NCBI RefSeq assembly: GCF_023520895.1
Contig: NZ_CP026029.1
Coordinates: forward strand, 1,922,001 to 1,986,000
Length of the DNA stretch: 64,000 nucleotides
Direction of reading: 5' to 3'
DNA from: Paenibacillus sp. PK3_47
GTDB lineage: Bacteria; Bacillota; Bacilli; Paenibacillales; Paenibacillaceae
This document shows positions 8,235-16,805 of this stretch, piece by piece. How positions within the stretch are numbered: position 1 is the first letter of the stretch; each line of letters begins with the position of its first letter. The translations under genes were made by a program, and so were the position numbers. Under the pieces are notes generated by a model. It saw only the letters and a program-made list of their open reading frames with translations. It searched no databases and had not been told where the DNA came from.

Positions 8235-9548
8235 ATGAAAAGAAAATCCGCATTCCTTTTGGCAACCGTTTGCACACTTATTATCGCAGGTTGCGGCAAC
8301 GGCGGCAATACTAATTCCGCAAGCAATGGAACCGCTGCCAATAGCGGTAATACGCCAACCGAAAACACGGCTGAAGCGACCGCCGCTCCTGCCAAAGACG
8401 TGACGATCAAGATGTTCCAGTTCAAAGTGGAGATTGCCGAGCAGCTCAATGTCTTGGCCGAAGAATATGAGAAGGAAACCGGCGTCAAGGTTGAAGTGGA
8501 AACCCATGGCGGCGGTGAAGATTACGGTGCACTGCTCAAAGCGGAAATCGCCTCGGGCTCCGAACCGGAAATTTTCAATAACGGCGGATATACCGCGCTC
8601 GTCCCTTATATGGACCGTGCCACTGATCTCTCGGATGAACCCTGGGCTGCCAATCTGATCCCTACCTCCAAAGCTCCGGCCACTGTAGACGGCAAGCTGT
8701 ACGGCATGCCGATGAATGTCGAAGGCTACGGCCTCATTTATAACAAAGATCTGTTCGCCCAGGCAGGCATTACGGAAGAACCGAAAACACTGACCCAGCT
8801 GAAGGACGCCGCCGCCAAGCTCAAAGCTGCCGGTATCACGCCGTTTGAAGCTACCAATGAATGGTGGTCGATGGGAATTCACCTCGTCAACGTCGGGCTC
8901 GCCCATCAGCCGGATCCGAAGAAATTTATCGAAGATGTCAAAGCAGGAACGGCAACGATCAAAGGCAATGCAGTGTTCGAACAGTGGCTTGATCTGGTAG
9001 ACGTTATTTTTGACAATGCACAGGATAACAAGATGACAACAGACTATGCCACCCAGGTCGCTGAATTTGCCTCCGGCAAAGCGGCAATGATGCTCCAGGG
9101 CAACTGGACACAAGGCGATATCGACAAAATCGATCCTGCGCTGAATCTCGGCCTGCTCCCCCTCCCGATCAGCGATGAGGAAGGTACAATTCTTGTAGGC
9201 GTACCAAACAACTATATTGTGAACAGCAAATCCGAGCATCCGGAGGAAGCGAAGGCCTTCCTGAACTGGCTCGTGACTTCAGAAACCGGCAAGCAGTATA
9301 TCACAAAGGAATTCAAATTCATCCCGGCGGAAACGGACATTGAAGCTGCGGCAGAAGACATCGGCCAAGTGGCGGTTGCCGTTCAGGAAAAGGCTGCTAC
9401 GGCACTGGGCTGGAACTGGGATATGTTCCCGGACGGTGTAACCCAGGGCTTCGGCGCAGCCATGCAGGAATACCTCGGCGGCCAGATCGGCCGTGATCAG
9501 CTCCTGGAGAAGCTCGACAAGGCTGTGCAGGATATTGTGAAGCAGTAG
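8235..9548 (+). CDS. Sugar-binding lipoprotein of the ABC transporter
   Basis: A 437-residue extracellular solute-binding protein of family 1. The lipobox LIIAGC gives a lipidated Cys at residue 20; a low-complexity Asn/Thr/Ala linker follows to about residue 55. Features typical of oligosaccharide-binding proteins are the segment around YGMPMNVEGYGLIYNKDLF and FASGKAAMMLQGNWTQGD. GGAGG lies 7 nt before the ATG. It is the last gene of the transporter operon and is closed by a strong terminator. It delivers the ligand to the two permeases and may also present it to the YesM-like kinase (inference). Confidence 0.93.
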   Translation: MKRKSAFLLATVCTLIIAGCGNGGNTNSASNGTAANSGNTPTENTAEATAAPAKDVTIKMFQFKVEIAEQLNVLAEEYEKETGVKVEVETHGGGEDYGALLKAEIASGSEPEIFNNGGYTALVPYMDRATDLSDEPWAANLIPTSKAPATVDGKLYGMPMNVEGYGLIYNKDLFAQAGITEEPKTLTQLKDAAAKLKAAGITPFEATNEWWSMGIHLVNVGLAHQPDPKKFIEDVKAGTATIKGNAVFEQWLDLVDVIFDNAQDNKMTTDYATQVAEFASGKAAMMLQGNWTQGDIDKIDPALNLGLLPLPISDEEGTILVGVPNNYIVNSKSEHPEEAKAFLNWLVTSETGKQYITKEFKFIPAETDIEAAAEDIGQVAVAVQEKAATALGWNWDMFPDGVTQGFGAAMQEYLGGQIGRDQLLEKLDKAVQDIVKQ

Positions 9549-9556
9549 CTCATGTG

Positions 9557-9590
9557 AAAAGGGACCGTCCTTGGGAGGAGGGTCCCTTTT
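9557..9590 (+). terminator. Terminator of the ABC operon
   Basis: AAAAGGGACC and GGTCCCTTTT form a 10-bp stem 9 bp after the binding-protein stop. Confidence 0.9.
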
Positions 9591-9736
9591 AAGTATTCCG
9601 GCAAATGGGATGGTAATAAAGCTGGCCTGTGTTCTATAGCACATTGCGCGGCAGAACTCCAACTCATTAGCCGATACCTGGATTATGAATCAATAATCTA
9701 TAATTCATTCCATACAGCAGCTTACAATTCATTGTC

Positions 9737-10018
9737 TTAGATGGAATTTGTCCAACTAATCTCGATCAATATTGAACATTAGCGTACCTTATTGGAATGT
9801 ATCCACTTACTTTGGCCAGTACGGCGCTTTTCCGGTATATTTACAGGTATTAGATGGACTTTTTCCGACTAAATCAACTTATTTTGCTCATAACGAAGAA
9901 ATAGCGGGACTTTTTCCATTTAGGAGCTCGAATCATGGTCGCATTAGCTCCCTCAGTCACATTAACTGTTCTTTTGCCACGTTACCTATCCAAGCTGCAT
10001 TACCGCTCTTTTGCCACG
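9737..10018. repeat. Cluster of short imperfect palindromic repeats
   Basis: Four related 18-23-bp elements of the form TTAG-N-TGGA-N5-6-TCC-N-ACTAA lie at about 9737-9759, 9792-9809, 9850-9872 and 9901-9922. Two further elements sharing CTTTTGCCACG lie at 9971-9981 and 10008-10018. They fill the roughly 475-bp gap between the ABC operon terminator and mntH; no gene is seen there. Confidence 0.6.
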
Positions 10019-10065
10019 ATACATCGTTTAGTCACTCTAGCTATTCTCCAGGCACCGCAGTCATA

Positions 10066-11361
10066 TTACACAAACATCTCCACAATCAGGAACAGATTCA
10101 GCGACACCACCAGCGCAGAGATCATCCAGCCGAGAATGGTGGTTATCCGGTGATTGACCAGCCCGTTCATGATCTGGCGGTTGCTGGTGAAGATCACCAG
10201 CGGAATGAGGGCAAAGGCAATCCCGAACGATAAAACAACCTGGCTCATCACCAGTGCAGTGGTCGGGTTAATGCCGAAGGCAATGATCGCCAGCGGCGGA
10301 ATGATTGTAATGGCCCGGCGCAGATAGAGATTGATTCTCCGGTTAATGAAGCCCTGCATCACGACGTCACCGGCCATGGTTCCGACCGAAGAGCTCGACA
10401 GTCCGGCAATCAGGAGGCCCAGCCCGAAGGAAATGGCAGTAACCGGTCCGGCCAGCTGGCGGAACTGCTCAAAGGCAACATCCAGATCCTCAACCACAAG
10501 CCCGTTCTTAAAGAACAAGGCAGCAGACACGATAACCATCGCCATATTCACCGCACCGGCAATCAGCATCGCAATAACGATATCGATCATTTCCAGCTTA
10601 AAAATCTGTTTTTTCTCTTTATCATCCTGTCCCACCACCCGGCTCTGGGTCAGTGAGGAGTGCAAATAAATGGCATGCGGCATAACGGTTGCCCCGAGAA
10701 TTCCTGCCGCCAGCAGAATGCTGTCCACACCCTGGAACTGCGGCGTAAAAATTCCGGTCACCACCGCCCCTGCATCCGGCTTCGCCATAATTACCTGAAA
10801 CGTAAAGGCCAGCACAACAACCATGACCATCGCGGCAATTCCGGCCTCAAGCGTACGGTAACCGCGCCGCTGCAGCTCCAGAATAGCGAATGATCCGGCA
10901 GCTGTAATCAGTGCGGCGGGCAGCATCGGAATCCCGAATAACAGATACAGCCCGAGGGCTGCCCCGATAAATTCCGCTAAATCGGTAGCAATAATGACCA
11001 GTTCACTCTGTATCCACAGAAAAATCGAAGTTTTCTTCGAGAACCGCTCCCGTGCTACTTCCGGCAGGTTCTTGCCTGTGGCAATGCCGAGCTTGGCGGA
11101 CAACGACTGGATGAGTACGGCCATCAGATTGGAGGCAAAGATGACCCATAACAGCAGATATCCATATTTCGAGCCTGCCGTAATATTTGTCGCAAAATTC
11201 CCGGGATCCAGATAGGCCACTGAAGCGATAAAAGCCGGTCCCAGGAAGGGCAGCAGTCTCTTCAGCCCCTTCACTTCCCCGTTTAATACAGCCTGTGCCG
11301 ACGTTGTGTTCCTGGCATGATTTATAGTTTGGGGCGCTTCCCCTATAGTGTGTTCTGCCAC
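10066..11361 (-). CDS. mntH: Nramp-family proton-coupled Mn2+ transporter
   Basis: A 431-residue integral membrane protein with about 11 hydrophobic segments. Metal-site motifs of the family are visible: DPGNFATN (52-59, TM1) and MPHAIYLHSS (about 236-245, TM6). It imports Mn2+ and possibly Fe2+ with protons. The start is GTG, with GAGGAGG 8 nt upstream. A TATAAT at 11438-11443 and an MntR-like palindrome just downstream of the predicted transcription start indicate repression by manganese. It is a single-gene unit; no clear terminator was seen. Confidence 0.93.
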   Translation of the reverse strand: MAEHTIGEAPQTINHARNTTSAQAVLNGEVKGLKRLLPFLGPAFIASVAYLDPGNFATNITAGSKYGYLLLWVIFASNLMAVLIQSLSAKLGIATGKNLPEVARERFSKKTSIFLWIQSELVIIATDLAEFIGAALGLYLLFGIPMLPAALITAAGSFAILELQRRGYRTLEAGIAAMVMVVVLAFTFQVIMAKPDAGAVVTGIFTPQFQGVDSILLAAGILGATVMPHAIYLHSSLTQSRVVGQDDKEKKQIFKLEMIDIVIAMLIAGAVNMAMVIVSAALFFKNGLVVEDLDVAFEQFRQLAGPVTAISFGLGLLIAGLSSSSVGTMAGDVVMQGFINRRINLYLRRAITIIPPLAIIAFGINPTTALVMSQVVLSFGIAFALIPLVIFTSNRQIMNGLVNHRITTILGWMISALVVSLNLFLIVEMFV

Positions 11362-11403
11362 TTGAAAAACCTCCTCTTGCTGTAAAAGTTGTCCCTACAC
11401 ATC

Positions 11404-11425
11404 AAAGTTTCCCATGTGCAACTTT
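11404..11425. promoter_or_regulatory. MntR-like operator
   Basis: An imperfect palindrome with arms AAAGTT and AACTTT around TCCCATGTGC; on the mntH strand it contains TTGCACATGGGAAACTTT, close to the Bacillus MntR box. It lies between the -10 box and the gene, a position suited to repression. Confidence 0.7.
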
Positions 11426-11437
11426 TAACCTGAATTT

Positions 11438-11466
11438 ATTATATTCCTCTCCTTGAAAAAAGTAAA
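11438..11466 (-). promoter_or_regulatory. mntH promoter
   Basis: TATAAT (11438-11443) with TTTACT 17 bp upstream (11461-11466) on the minus strand. Confidence 0.6.
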
Positions 11467-11571
11467 TGTAATTTTCATGGTTACTCTCATGGAAACCATA
11501 TCTATCTTTAACTCCATTCGGCATCCGGCAATCACCAAATATCCGTACCACACCTCTGCTTTCTGATACGT

Positions 11572-11609
11572 AAAAAAAAAAGCGAGGCCAGGTATTCCTG
11601 ACTCTCGCC
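11572..11609 (-). terminator. glnS terminator
   Basis: On the minus strand GCGAG-TCAGG pairs with CCTGG-CTCGC and is followed by a run of ten or more T, starting 11 bp after the glnS stop. Confidence 0.9.
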
Positions 11610-11619
11610 CTTTCAGCTT

Positions 11620-13302
11620 CTACTTATTAGCTTTCCACGAATCCTTCAGCGGAACAATTCTGTTGAACACCAGCTTCTGTTCATTGGACAGCTTGTTGTC
11701 CACACAGAAATAACCGTGGCGCATGAATTGAAATTTATCCTCCGGCTTGGCAGCCTGCACGCAGGGCTCCAGCAGACATTTTTCCAGGATGGTGACAGAT
11801 TCCGGGTTGATGACCTCTCCCCATGACGCTGTATCGTCAGCAGGCCCCTCGTGATCCTTTAACAGCTTATCATAGAGACGGACCTCAGCTGCAACCGCTT
11901 CTGCAGCCGGTACCCAGTGCAGTGTGCCTTTGACCTTGCGTCCGGTAAACCCGCTGCCGCTCTTCGTTTCCGGATCATATGTGCAGTGCAGCTCGGTGAT
12001 CTCGCCGGTTGCTTCATCCTTAATTACTTCATGGCATGTAATAAAATAAGCGCCTTTAAGCCGCACCTCGCCGCCTGGTGTTAGCCTGTGGAAGCCCGGG
12101 GAAGGCTCCTCCATGAAATCCTCCCGCTCAATGTAGACGGCTCCCGCGAACGGAACCCTTCGGGTACCCAGCTCTTTGTTCTCACTGTTGTTATCAATTT
12201 CGAGCAGTTCAGAGGCTCCTTCAGGGTAATTGGTGATTACTACCTTGAGGGGGTCCAGCACGGCCATTATGCTTGGCGCGTTTGCTTTAAGGTCTTGTCT
12301 CAGACAGTGCTCCAGCAGGGAGAAATCAACCATTGTCTGATTGCGGACCATTCCGATCTCCCGGACAAACCTTCCGATACTCTCCGGCGTAAAACCTCTT
12401 CTGCGCAGTCCGCGCAATGTTGGCAGTCTCGGGTCATCCCAGCCGTCGACGTAGTTCCCGGCAACCAGCTGGCGCAGATATCTTTTGCTGGTGACGACTC
12501 CCGTCAGATTTACCCGGCCAAACTCCCGCTGCTTCGGTGCTTCCGGCACTCCCAGTTCATTCAGCACCCATTCGTAGAGCGGACGGTGATCCTTGAATTC
12601 CAGCGAGCACAGGGAATGGGTCACGCCTTCAATGGCATCCTGAATCGGATGGGCAAAATCATACATCGGGTAGATGCACCAGGTATCCCCCGTCCGGTAG
12701 TGTTCTGCATGGATAATCCGGTACAGCACAGGGTCCCGCAGGTTGATGTTCGGTGAGCCCATGTCGATTTTGGCCCGCAGCACTTTGGCTCCGGCAGGAT
12801 ACTCTCCGTTCTTCATCCCGCTGAACAAGCGCAGATTCTCATCAACAGTACGCCCGCGGTACGGGCTGTCGGTTCCCGGTTCGGTCAAGGTGCCGCGGTA
12901 CGCCGTAACCTCTTCCGGTGACAGGTCACAGACATAAGCTTTACCTTTACGGATCAGGGACACTGCGCTGTTATAGATCTGTCCGGAATAGTCGGAGCCG
13001 TAATATACATGTTCCCCCGGACTGCAGCCGAGCCAATTGATATCTTCAATAATTGCCCGCACATATTCCATATCTTCTTTGAGGGGATTGGTATCATCGA
13101 AGCGCAGATGGAACCTGCCGTTAAATTTCCGGGCCATGTCACAGTTCGTATGGATGGCAAAAGCACTGCCGATATGAAGATACCCGTTAGGCTCCGGCGG
13201 GAACCTTGTACAGATTTCCCTGCCGTACACGCCATGCTCCACATCTTCGCGGATCAGCTTCTCCATATAATTTTCCGGTGCCGCACCGTTTATATCGCTC
13301 AT
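11620..13302 (-). CDS. glnS: Glutaminyl-tRNA synthetase
   Basis: A 560-residue class I synthetase charging tRNA-Gln with glutamine. The HIGH-type signature is in PEPNGYLHIGSA (36-47); the KMSKS-type loop is VTSKRYL near 265. The C-terminal half is the two-barrel anticodon-binding domain of GlnRS. Length matches the family (about 550). The correct start is ATG 13302, with AGGAGG 8 nt upstream; upstream in-frame codons merely read through the T-box terminator. Most Bacillota make Gln-tRNA by the GatCAB amidation route, so a discrete GlnRS is a lineage feature, probably acquired. Expression is set by the T-box leader at 13340-13635. Confidence 0.96.
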   Translation of the reverse strand: MSDINGAAPENYMEKLIREDVEHGVYGREICTRFPPEPNGYLHIGSAFAIHTNCDMARKFNGRFHLRFDDTNPLKEDMEYVRAIIEDINWLGCSPGEHVYYGSDYSGQIYNSAVSLIRKGKAYVCDLSPEEVTAYRGTLTEPGTDSPYRGRTVDENLRLFSGMKNGEYPAGAKVLRAKIDMGSPNINLRDPVLYRIIHAEHYRTGDTWCIYPMYDFAHPIQDAIEGVTHSLCSLEFKDHRPLYEWVLNELGVPEAPKQREFGRVNLTGVVTSKRYLRQLVAGNYVDGWDDPRLPTLRGLRRRGFTPESIGRFVREIGMVRNQTMVDFSLLEHCLRQDLKANAPSIMAVLDPLKVVITNYPEGASELLEIDNNSENKELGTRRVPFAGAVYIEREDFMEEPSPGFHRLTPGGEVRLKGAYFITCHEVIKDEATGEITELHCTYDPETKSGSGFTGRKVKGTLHWVPAAEAVAAEVRLYDKLLKDHEGPADDTASWGEVINPESVTILEKCLLEPCVQAAKPEDKFQFMRHGYFCVDNKLSNEQKLVFNRIVPLKDSWKANK

Positions 13303-13338
13303 TTCAAATTCCTCCTGTTTATGTGGTAACCGCAAATA

Positions 13339-13635
13339 AAAAAAGAACCCCACCTCCAAGACATCTGTCTTGGGGACGAGATTCTCGCGGTACCACCCCA
13401 GGTTCATCAATATGTCGCCATATTAATCTCATCAAGTACGGCCTCTGCGCGAACGCAAGGCTTATACTCTAGCTCTGTAACAGGAGCACCTGTTGCACCA
13501 TCCCAGGGATTACCGGTTCCGGTGTACCGCTCAGAGGCTTGGTTCAACCTGTCCTTCCCTGCCCCTTTTCAGCATCCGGGGCTCTCTGTGAGGGAACGGC
13601 AGGTCTACTCTTCTCATCATCGCGTTTCATTATTT
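13339..13635 (-). promoter_or_regulatory. T-box leader (tRNA-Gln-sensing riboswitch)
   Basis: The minus strand carries AGTA and GAAC motifs on either side of Stem I, with CAA (Gln) at 13539-13541 directly after GAAC in the specifier-loop position. The conserved T-box GGGTGGTACCGCG covers 13386-13398. It is followed by a terminator hairpin (CCAAGAC / GTCTTGG core, T-run at 13339-13345). Uncharged tRNA-Gln should stabilise the antiterminator and switch glnS on. Confidence 0.95.
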
Positions 13636-13640
13636 TGATT

Positions 13641-13670
13641 AGAATACCTTAAGATTACACAATTTGTAAA
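13641..13670 (-). promoter_or_regulatory. glnS promoter
   Basis: TTTACA (13665-13670) and TATTCT (13641-13646) with an 18-bp spacer on the minus strand, just upstream of the T-box Stem I. Confidence 0.5.
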
Positions 13671-13692
13671 GCCTATGCTTAGCCCTTAACTG

Positions 13693-15249
13693 TCAGCCCT
13701 TGCTGAGCGCAGCCAGCAGATCCAGTGCTTCCTCGTGCTCCGGTTCCAGAACCAGTGCCCTGCGTGTGTATTCCAGCGCCGCAGCGTCATCCTCAAGCTC
13801 ATAGCTGCAAATGGCCAGACAGTACAGTACAGTAACCACCGGCTCCTCTTCAGCCGCCTCCAGCGACTGTTCCAGATACCAGAGGGCATCCTTGTACTGC
13901 TCCATCTCGAACAGCAGCAGTCCGCAGTCCAGCGCCAGATCATATCTCTGCGGCATCGGATAGTATCCTGCCCACATGACCCTTATACCATGCTGAAGAT
14001 CCAGCAACTCTTCTTCATTTGCCTCCGGCAGCAGGGCGGAAATCCGCTCCGCACTTTGAATAAGCATCTCGGCATCGTAACCGCCCAGGCGCCAGAAAGC
14101 CAGAAGCTGCTGCAGATTCACCGAATCGTAGTTCTGGTCCACCCACAGCTTCAAGCTGAAGAAATCATCCGGTCCGAAGCGCTCGACATTCCTCCGGTAG
14201 GCCAGTCGGGTCTGGGCATGTCCTGCCGGATCTTCTACCTTGAGAATCAGACCGACATTCAGATTCACATAGTGATGGGGAGTGAACAGCGAGAGCGCAC
14301 CCTTTTGTTCAAAATAAAACTGCATGGCATGATAGTTGGCCGTCAGGGAAATGCTGCCGTGATGCATCAGCTTCGGCGGCTCGGCAAATCCCCAGTTCTC
14401 CAGCCGGTGGTCGCCTTTGTCGGCGGTCAGCAGCAGAAATCCGCCTTCAGAGAGCGAATCCAGCCGCTCCATGCAATGCAGCGCTGCTGCCGGAAAAAGG
14501 ATGTGCGCATCCTCCATCTTTTCCTGATAATATGCGATCACTTCGTGATACGGGTAAGATCTATCCTCGTATTCCGCAGCACGGCGGTAATAATATTCCG
14601 GAACAAGATCCCTCAGCACCTCAGAGGTTCCCATGGTGTCAGCTTGTTCGGGATATGTCAGCGATACCTCACACTCATAGATTTTGCCTTCATCCACATA
14701 CAGCAGCTCCTGCTGGATGCTGTCAAAGAAATAATTGGCGATGACCAGCAGCGGCTGCTTCAGCCCGCCCGGCCGTATTACCGTTCCGCTCTCTGTCAGA
14801 TGCAGCTCGGTGTCCGCCACGGCATCAAAGCGTGCAAAGTCGAGCAGCCCCTGCTCCACATAAGGGATGAGACCGGGATGCTGCTGCCAGCCGGTGATAT
14901 TTTTAAGGGGCAGATCACTCATTACATATTTGAACGGCGGCAGTGTCAGGCCCGCATATTCAATCAGCCGGCACAGCTGATGAAGCACATGAAAGGCAAG
15001 GCGTCCCGCACCTGCACCCAATTCCAGGATGTATACCGGCTCGTCGGTCCCGCCTTTGGCCGCCCGGTCCTGCAGATAGCCGAAGATGATCTCGGCATAG
15101 CCAGTCCCGACCATCGGATTACTCGTAATATACTGCGGGACCTGGTCATTATTCCATGCCTGCATCCCCGCCTCTTCATAATAAGCGCGCTGCAGATCCC
15201 AAATCGGGGCTTCACTGAAGCGGTAGCGTTGTTGTCCGCTGTTCGTCAT
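13693..15249 (-). CDS. MidA-like SAM-dependent methyltransferase fused to TPR repeats
   Basis: A 518-residue cytoplasmic protein. Residues 15-370 look like the MidA/NDUFAF7 class of methyltransferases: a long N-terminal lead, SAM-binding LELGAGAGRL (75-84) and a later LLVIANYFFDSIQ. Residues 390-518 are helical with tetratricopeptide-like repeats (ALDCGLLLFEMEQYKDALWYL and the repeats after it). The natural substrate is unknown; mitochondrial relatives methylate an arginine of a complex I subunit. The TPR part suggests a protein target. The ribosome binding site is weak (AGCAGG, 11 nt). It stands alone between the glnS leader and a gene-poor region. Confidence 0.75.
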   Translation of the reverse strand: MTNSGQQRYRFSEAPIWDLQRAYYEEAGMQAWNNDQVPQYITSNPMVGTGYAEIIFGYLQDRAAKGGTDEPVYILELGAGAGRLAFHVLHQLCRLIEYAGLTLPPFKYVMSDLPLKNITGWQQHPGLIPYVEQGLLDFARFDAVADTELHLTESGTVIRPGGLKQPLLVIANYFFDSIQQELLYVDEGKIYECEVSLTYPEQADTMGTSEVLRDLVPEYYYRRAAEYEDRSYPYHEVIAYYQEKMEDAHILFPAAALHCMERLDSLSEGGFLLLTADKGDHRLENWGFAEPPKLMHHGSISLTANYHAMQFYFEQKGALSLFTPHHYVNLNVGLILKVEDPAGHAQTRLAYRRNVERFGPDDFFSLKLWVDQNYDSVNLQQLLAFWRLGGYDAEMLIQSAERISALLPEANEEELLDLQHGIRVMWAGYYPMPQRYDLALDCGLLLFEMEQYKDALWYLEQSLEAAEEEPVVTVLYCLAICSYELEDDAAALEYTRRALVLEPEHEEALDLLAALSKG

Positions 15250-15417
15250 GTTCTTTTAACCTGCTCTCTACAATTCTTGGTGATCAATAACATTGATTAT
15301 ATCCAATATTATAGCCTGTGTCCGCACATTCCATCTCTTGCTCATCATAAAAGTGAGTTTTCCGCATATATATCCTCATTGAAGATTTACGGCAAATACA
15401 GGGAAAGGGGCATCCCG

Positions 15418-15725
15418 ATGGCCTCAAATGAACAGGAAGCAGACAGAAACAGGCAGGTTTCCTCAGCCGATACAAAGCGACGATGCGGGCAATGTGGCTC
15501 TTGGACCCCGTGATTTTATGCGGGACCGGGAGAACCCCGATATGTTCGCACCCCAGCCGGTTCGCCGACGTCTCTCTAAACCAATGGATGGCACTCACCC
15601 CTGAAGAGCTCGTCAGCGGCAACCTGAGCGCCGGTTCGGAGCTGCTTATAGACGCACTGCACAAAGTAAAATGGCCTGTATTGAAATATCCCGGTTATGG
15701 ATATACGGAATATTTTATCCCCTGA
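15418..15725 (+). pseudogene. Oxalate decarboxylase remnant with large internal deletion
   Basis: Two pieces of an OxdC-type bicupin lie side by side in different frames. From ATG 15428 to about 15552 one frame reads [13 protein letters not shown] and [16 protein letters not shown], matching the conserved OxdC N-terminus (IPQPIR...RDRQNPDM). From about 15552 to the stop at 15725 another frame reads [20 protein letters not shown], the conserved C-terminal tail. Both cupin barrels, about 290 residues with all metal ligands, are missing. The junction lies near CCCAGCCGG at about 15550-15556. The fragment cannot encode an active enzyme. The identification rests on remembered OxdC sequence. Confidence 0.75.
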
Positions 15726-15839
15726 AGTACTAATGGCGTTGGTTTATTCATAGTGTAAATTAGGGGAACGAAGCAGCTTCTTGGAGAGGAGAAAAGGTCC
15801 GAAGAGCCATCCTTGCACGGGATTGGAGGTCGGACTCAG

Positions 15840-15917
15840 ATGAGTACAGATCAGCTCATTGCACTGCTCGTTCTTGTTATCATGATTATTCAGCTGGCCG
15901 TCAAAAAAGGAAAGTAA
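15840..15917 (+). CDS. 25-residue membrane peptide, possible holin-like/type I toxin
   Basis: A short frame beginning MSTDQLIALL, consisting of a polar N-terminus, one hydrophobic helix of about 15 residues and a basic KKGK tail. GGAGG lies 10 nt before the ATG and a strong terminator follows 8 bp after the stop, so it is a complete small transcription unit. Length, MST start and basic tail resemble the short peptides annotated as putative holin-like toxins in Bacillus and Paenibacillus. No antisense RNA promoter was identified, so a toxin role is only a suggestion. Confidence 0.5.
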   Translation: MSTDQLIALLVLVIMIIQLAVKKGK

Positions 15918-15924
15918 CAGTATG

Positions 15925-15968
15925 AAGCCAAGCGCAGCCGGAGTGATCCGGTTGCGTTTTGGCTTTTT
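15925..15968 (+). terminator. Terminator after the small membrane peptide
   Basis: AAGCCAA-CGCA-CCGG pairs with CCGG-TGCG-TTTGGCTT and is followed by TTTTT. Confidence 0.8.
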
Positions 15969-16203
15969 GTGCGGTATAAACGGGATCGCCTGCCCTACTC
16001 CGTCCGGCCTAACGCTCGGAACTTTTGATGGATGGCAGCGGGCAGCAGCAGCTTTTGGGCATCATACGTCAGGAACTGCTCCGGCAAACTATTTTCCAGG
16101 ACAGGCCTGAGACAGCAGGCGCTTGAGCGAAGCAAGCTATAGAGACTATATAGATGTAAACGGTGCTTTGGCGAGCAGCACGGGTGTAAAGTAAAATGAA
16201 TGC
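15969..16203. other. No gene seen
   Basis: This stretch lacks a credible reading frame with a ribosome binding site and has no hairpin of note. It separates the small peptide unit from the minisatellite. Confidence 0.4.
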
Positions 16204-16464
16204 GATGGCGTGGTGTGATGACGTAGTGTGATGGCGTAGTGTGGTTGCGTAGTATGGCGGCGTAGTGTGATGGCGTAGTGTGGTTGCGTAGTATGGCGGC
16301 GTAGTGTGATGGCGTAGTGTGGTTGCGTAGTATGGCGGCGTAGTGTGGTGGCGTGATGTGATGACGTAGTATGGTGGCGTGGGTGCGATTGCGTGGTGTG
16401 GTGGCGTAAGACGATGGCGTAGTGTGATAGTAAAGTGCAATGGCATAGTGTGAGACTATAGTGT
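16204..16464. repeat. 13-bp minisatellite with 39-bp higher-order unit
   Basis: About 20 head-to-tail copies of a 13-bp unit (consensus GRTGGCGTAGTGT), nearly all exactly 13 bp long, with degeneration at the right end. Three consecutive units (GATGGCGTAGTGT, GGTTGCGTAGTAT, GGCGGCGTAGTGT) form a 39-bp period repeated almost perfectly from 16230 to 16346. Confidence 0.95.
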
Positions 16465-16471
16465 AAGGCTG

Positions 16472-16654
16472 TAACGGACCCAGGATCCGTTATTAACCAA
16501 AAAATCAGGGCTCTGTAAGGCTAACGGACCCAGCGGGCGTTATTTCCTGACATTGAGCCCAAATCTGCGGCAAAGTGAGGAAATAACGGAACTACGGTCC
16601 GTTAGCCTGCCAAAAAGGCTGAATTACTGAAGATAACGGAACTACGGTCCGTTA
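16472..16654. repeat. Four 21-bp palindromic repeats (TAACGGAC family)
   Basis: Copies at 16472-16492, 16522-16542, 16584-16604 and 16634-16654 follow TAACGGA(C)-N5-GTCCGTTA; the last two are identical. Single-stranded copies could fold into short hairpins. A second cluster of the same family is at 29883-30110. Confidence 0.85.
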
Positions 16655-16805
16655 GAGCAGCGGATGGCCGCATGAACAACACTTCGGCCAAGCCACTGAG
16701 CAAATGGATCACAGTCTAACTTGACTATTTTATTTTCACTTACTAAAGTTGAGAAACATTAAAAAGTATAGTAAACTATTCTCATGAAGAAGGAGGCGGA
16801 CTAAA

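Noticed and set aside
8085..9239. A 384-codon frame antisense to the sugar-binding lipoprotein
   Set aside because: Cys/Phe/His-rich nonsense composition, no ribosome binding site; the sense strand is an unmistakable binding protein.
13303..13410. N-terminal extension of GlnRS by 36 residues
   Set aside because: The extension would be translated from the T-box terminator hairpin; AGGAGG and conserved protein start at 13302.
13735..15513. A 592-codon open frame on the plus strand opposite the methyltransferase gene
   Set aside because: It lacks a ribosome binding site and family-like composition, and the minus-strand frame carries a clear SAM-binding motif. It is an antisense shadow of GC-biased codons.
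16069..16446. Minus-strand frame giving a Thr/Pro/Tyr/His 13-residue repeat protein
   Set aside because: It only translates the 13-bp minisatellite (39-bp period keeps it open); no ribosome binding site and the unit is not a multiple of three.
16204..16464. Possible CRISPR array
   Set aside because: Units are contiguous 13-bp tandem copies without spacers and there are no cas genes.
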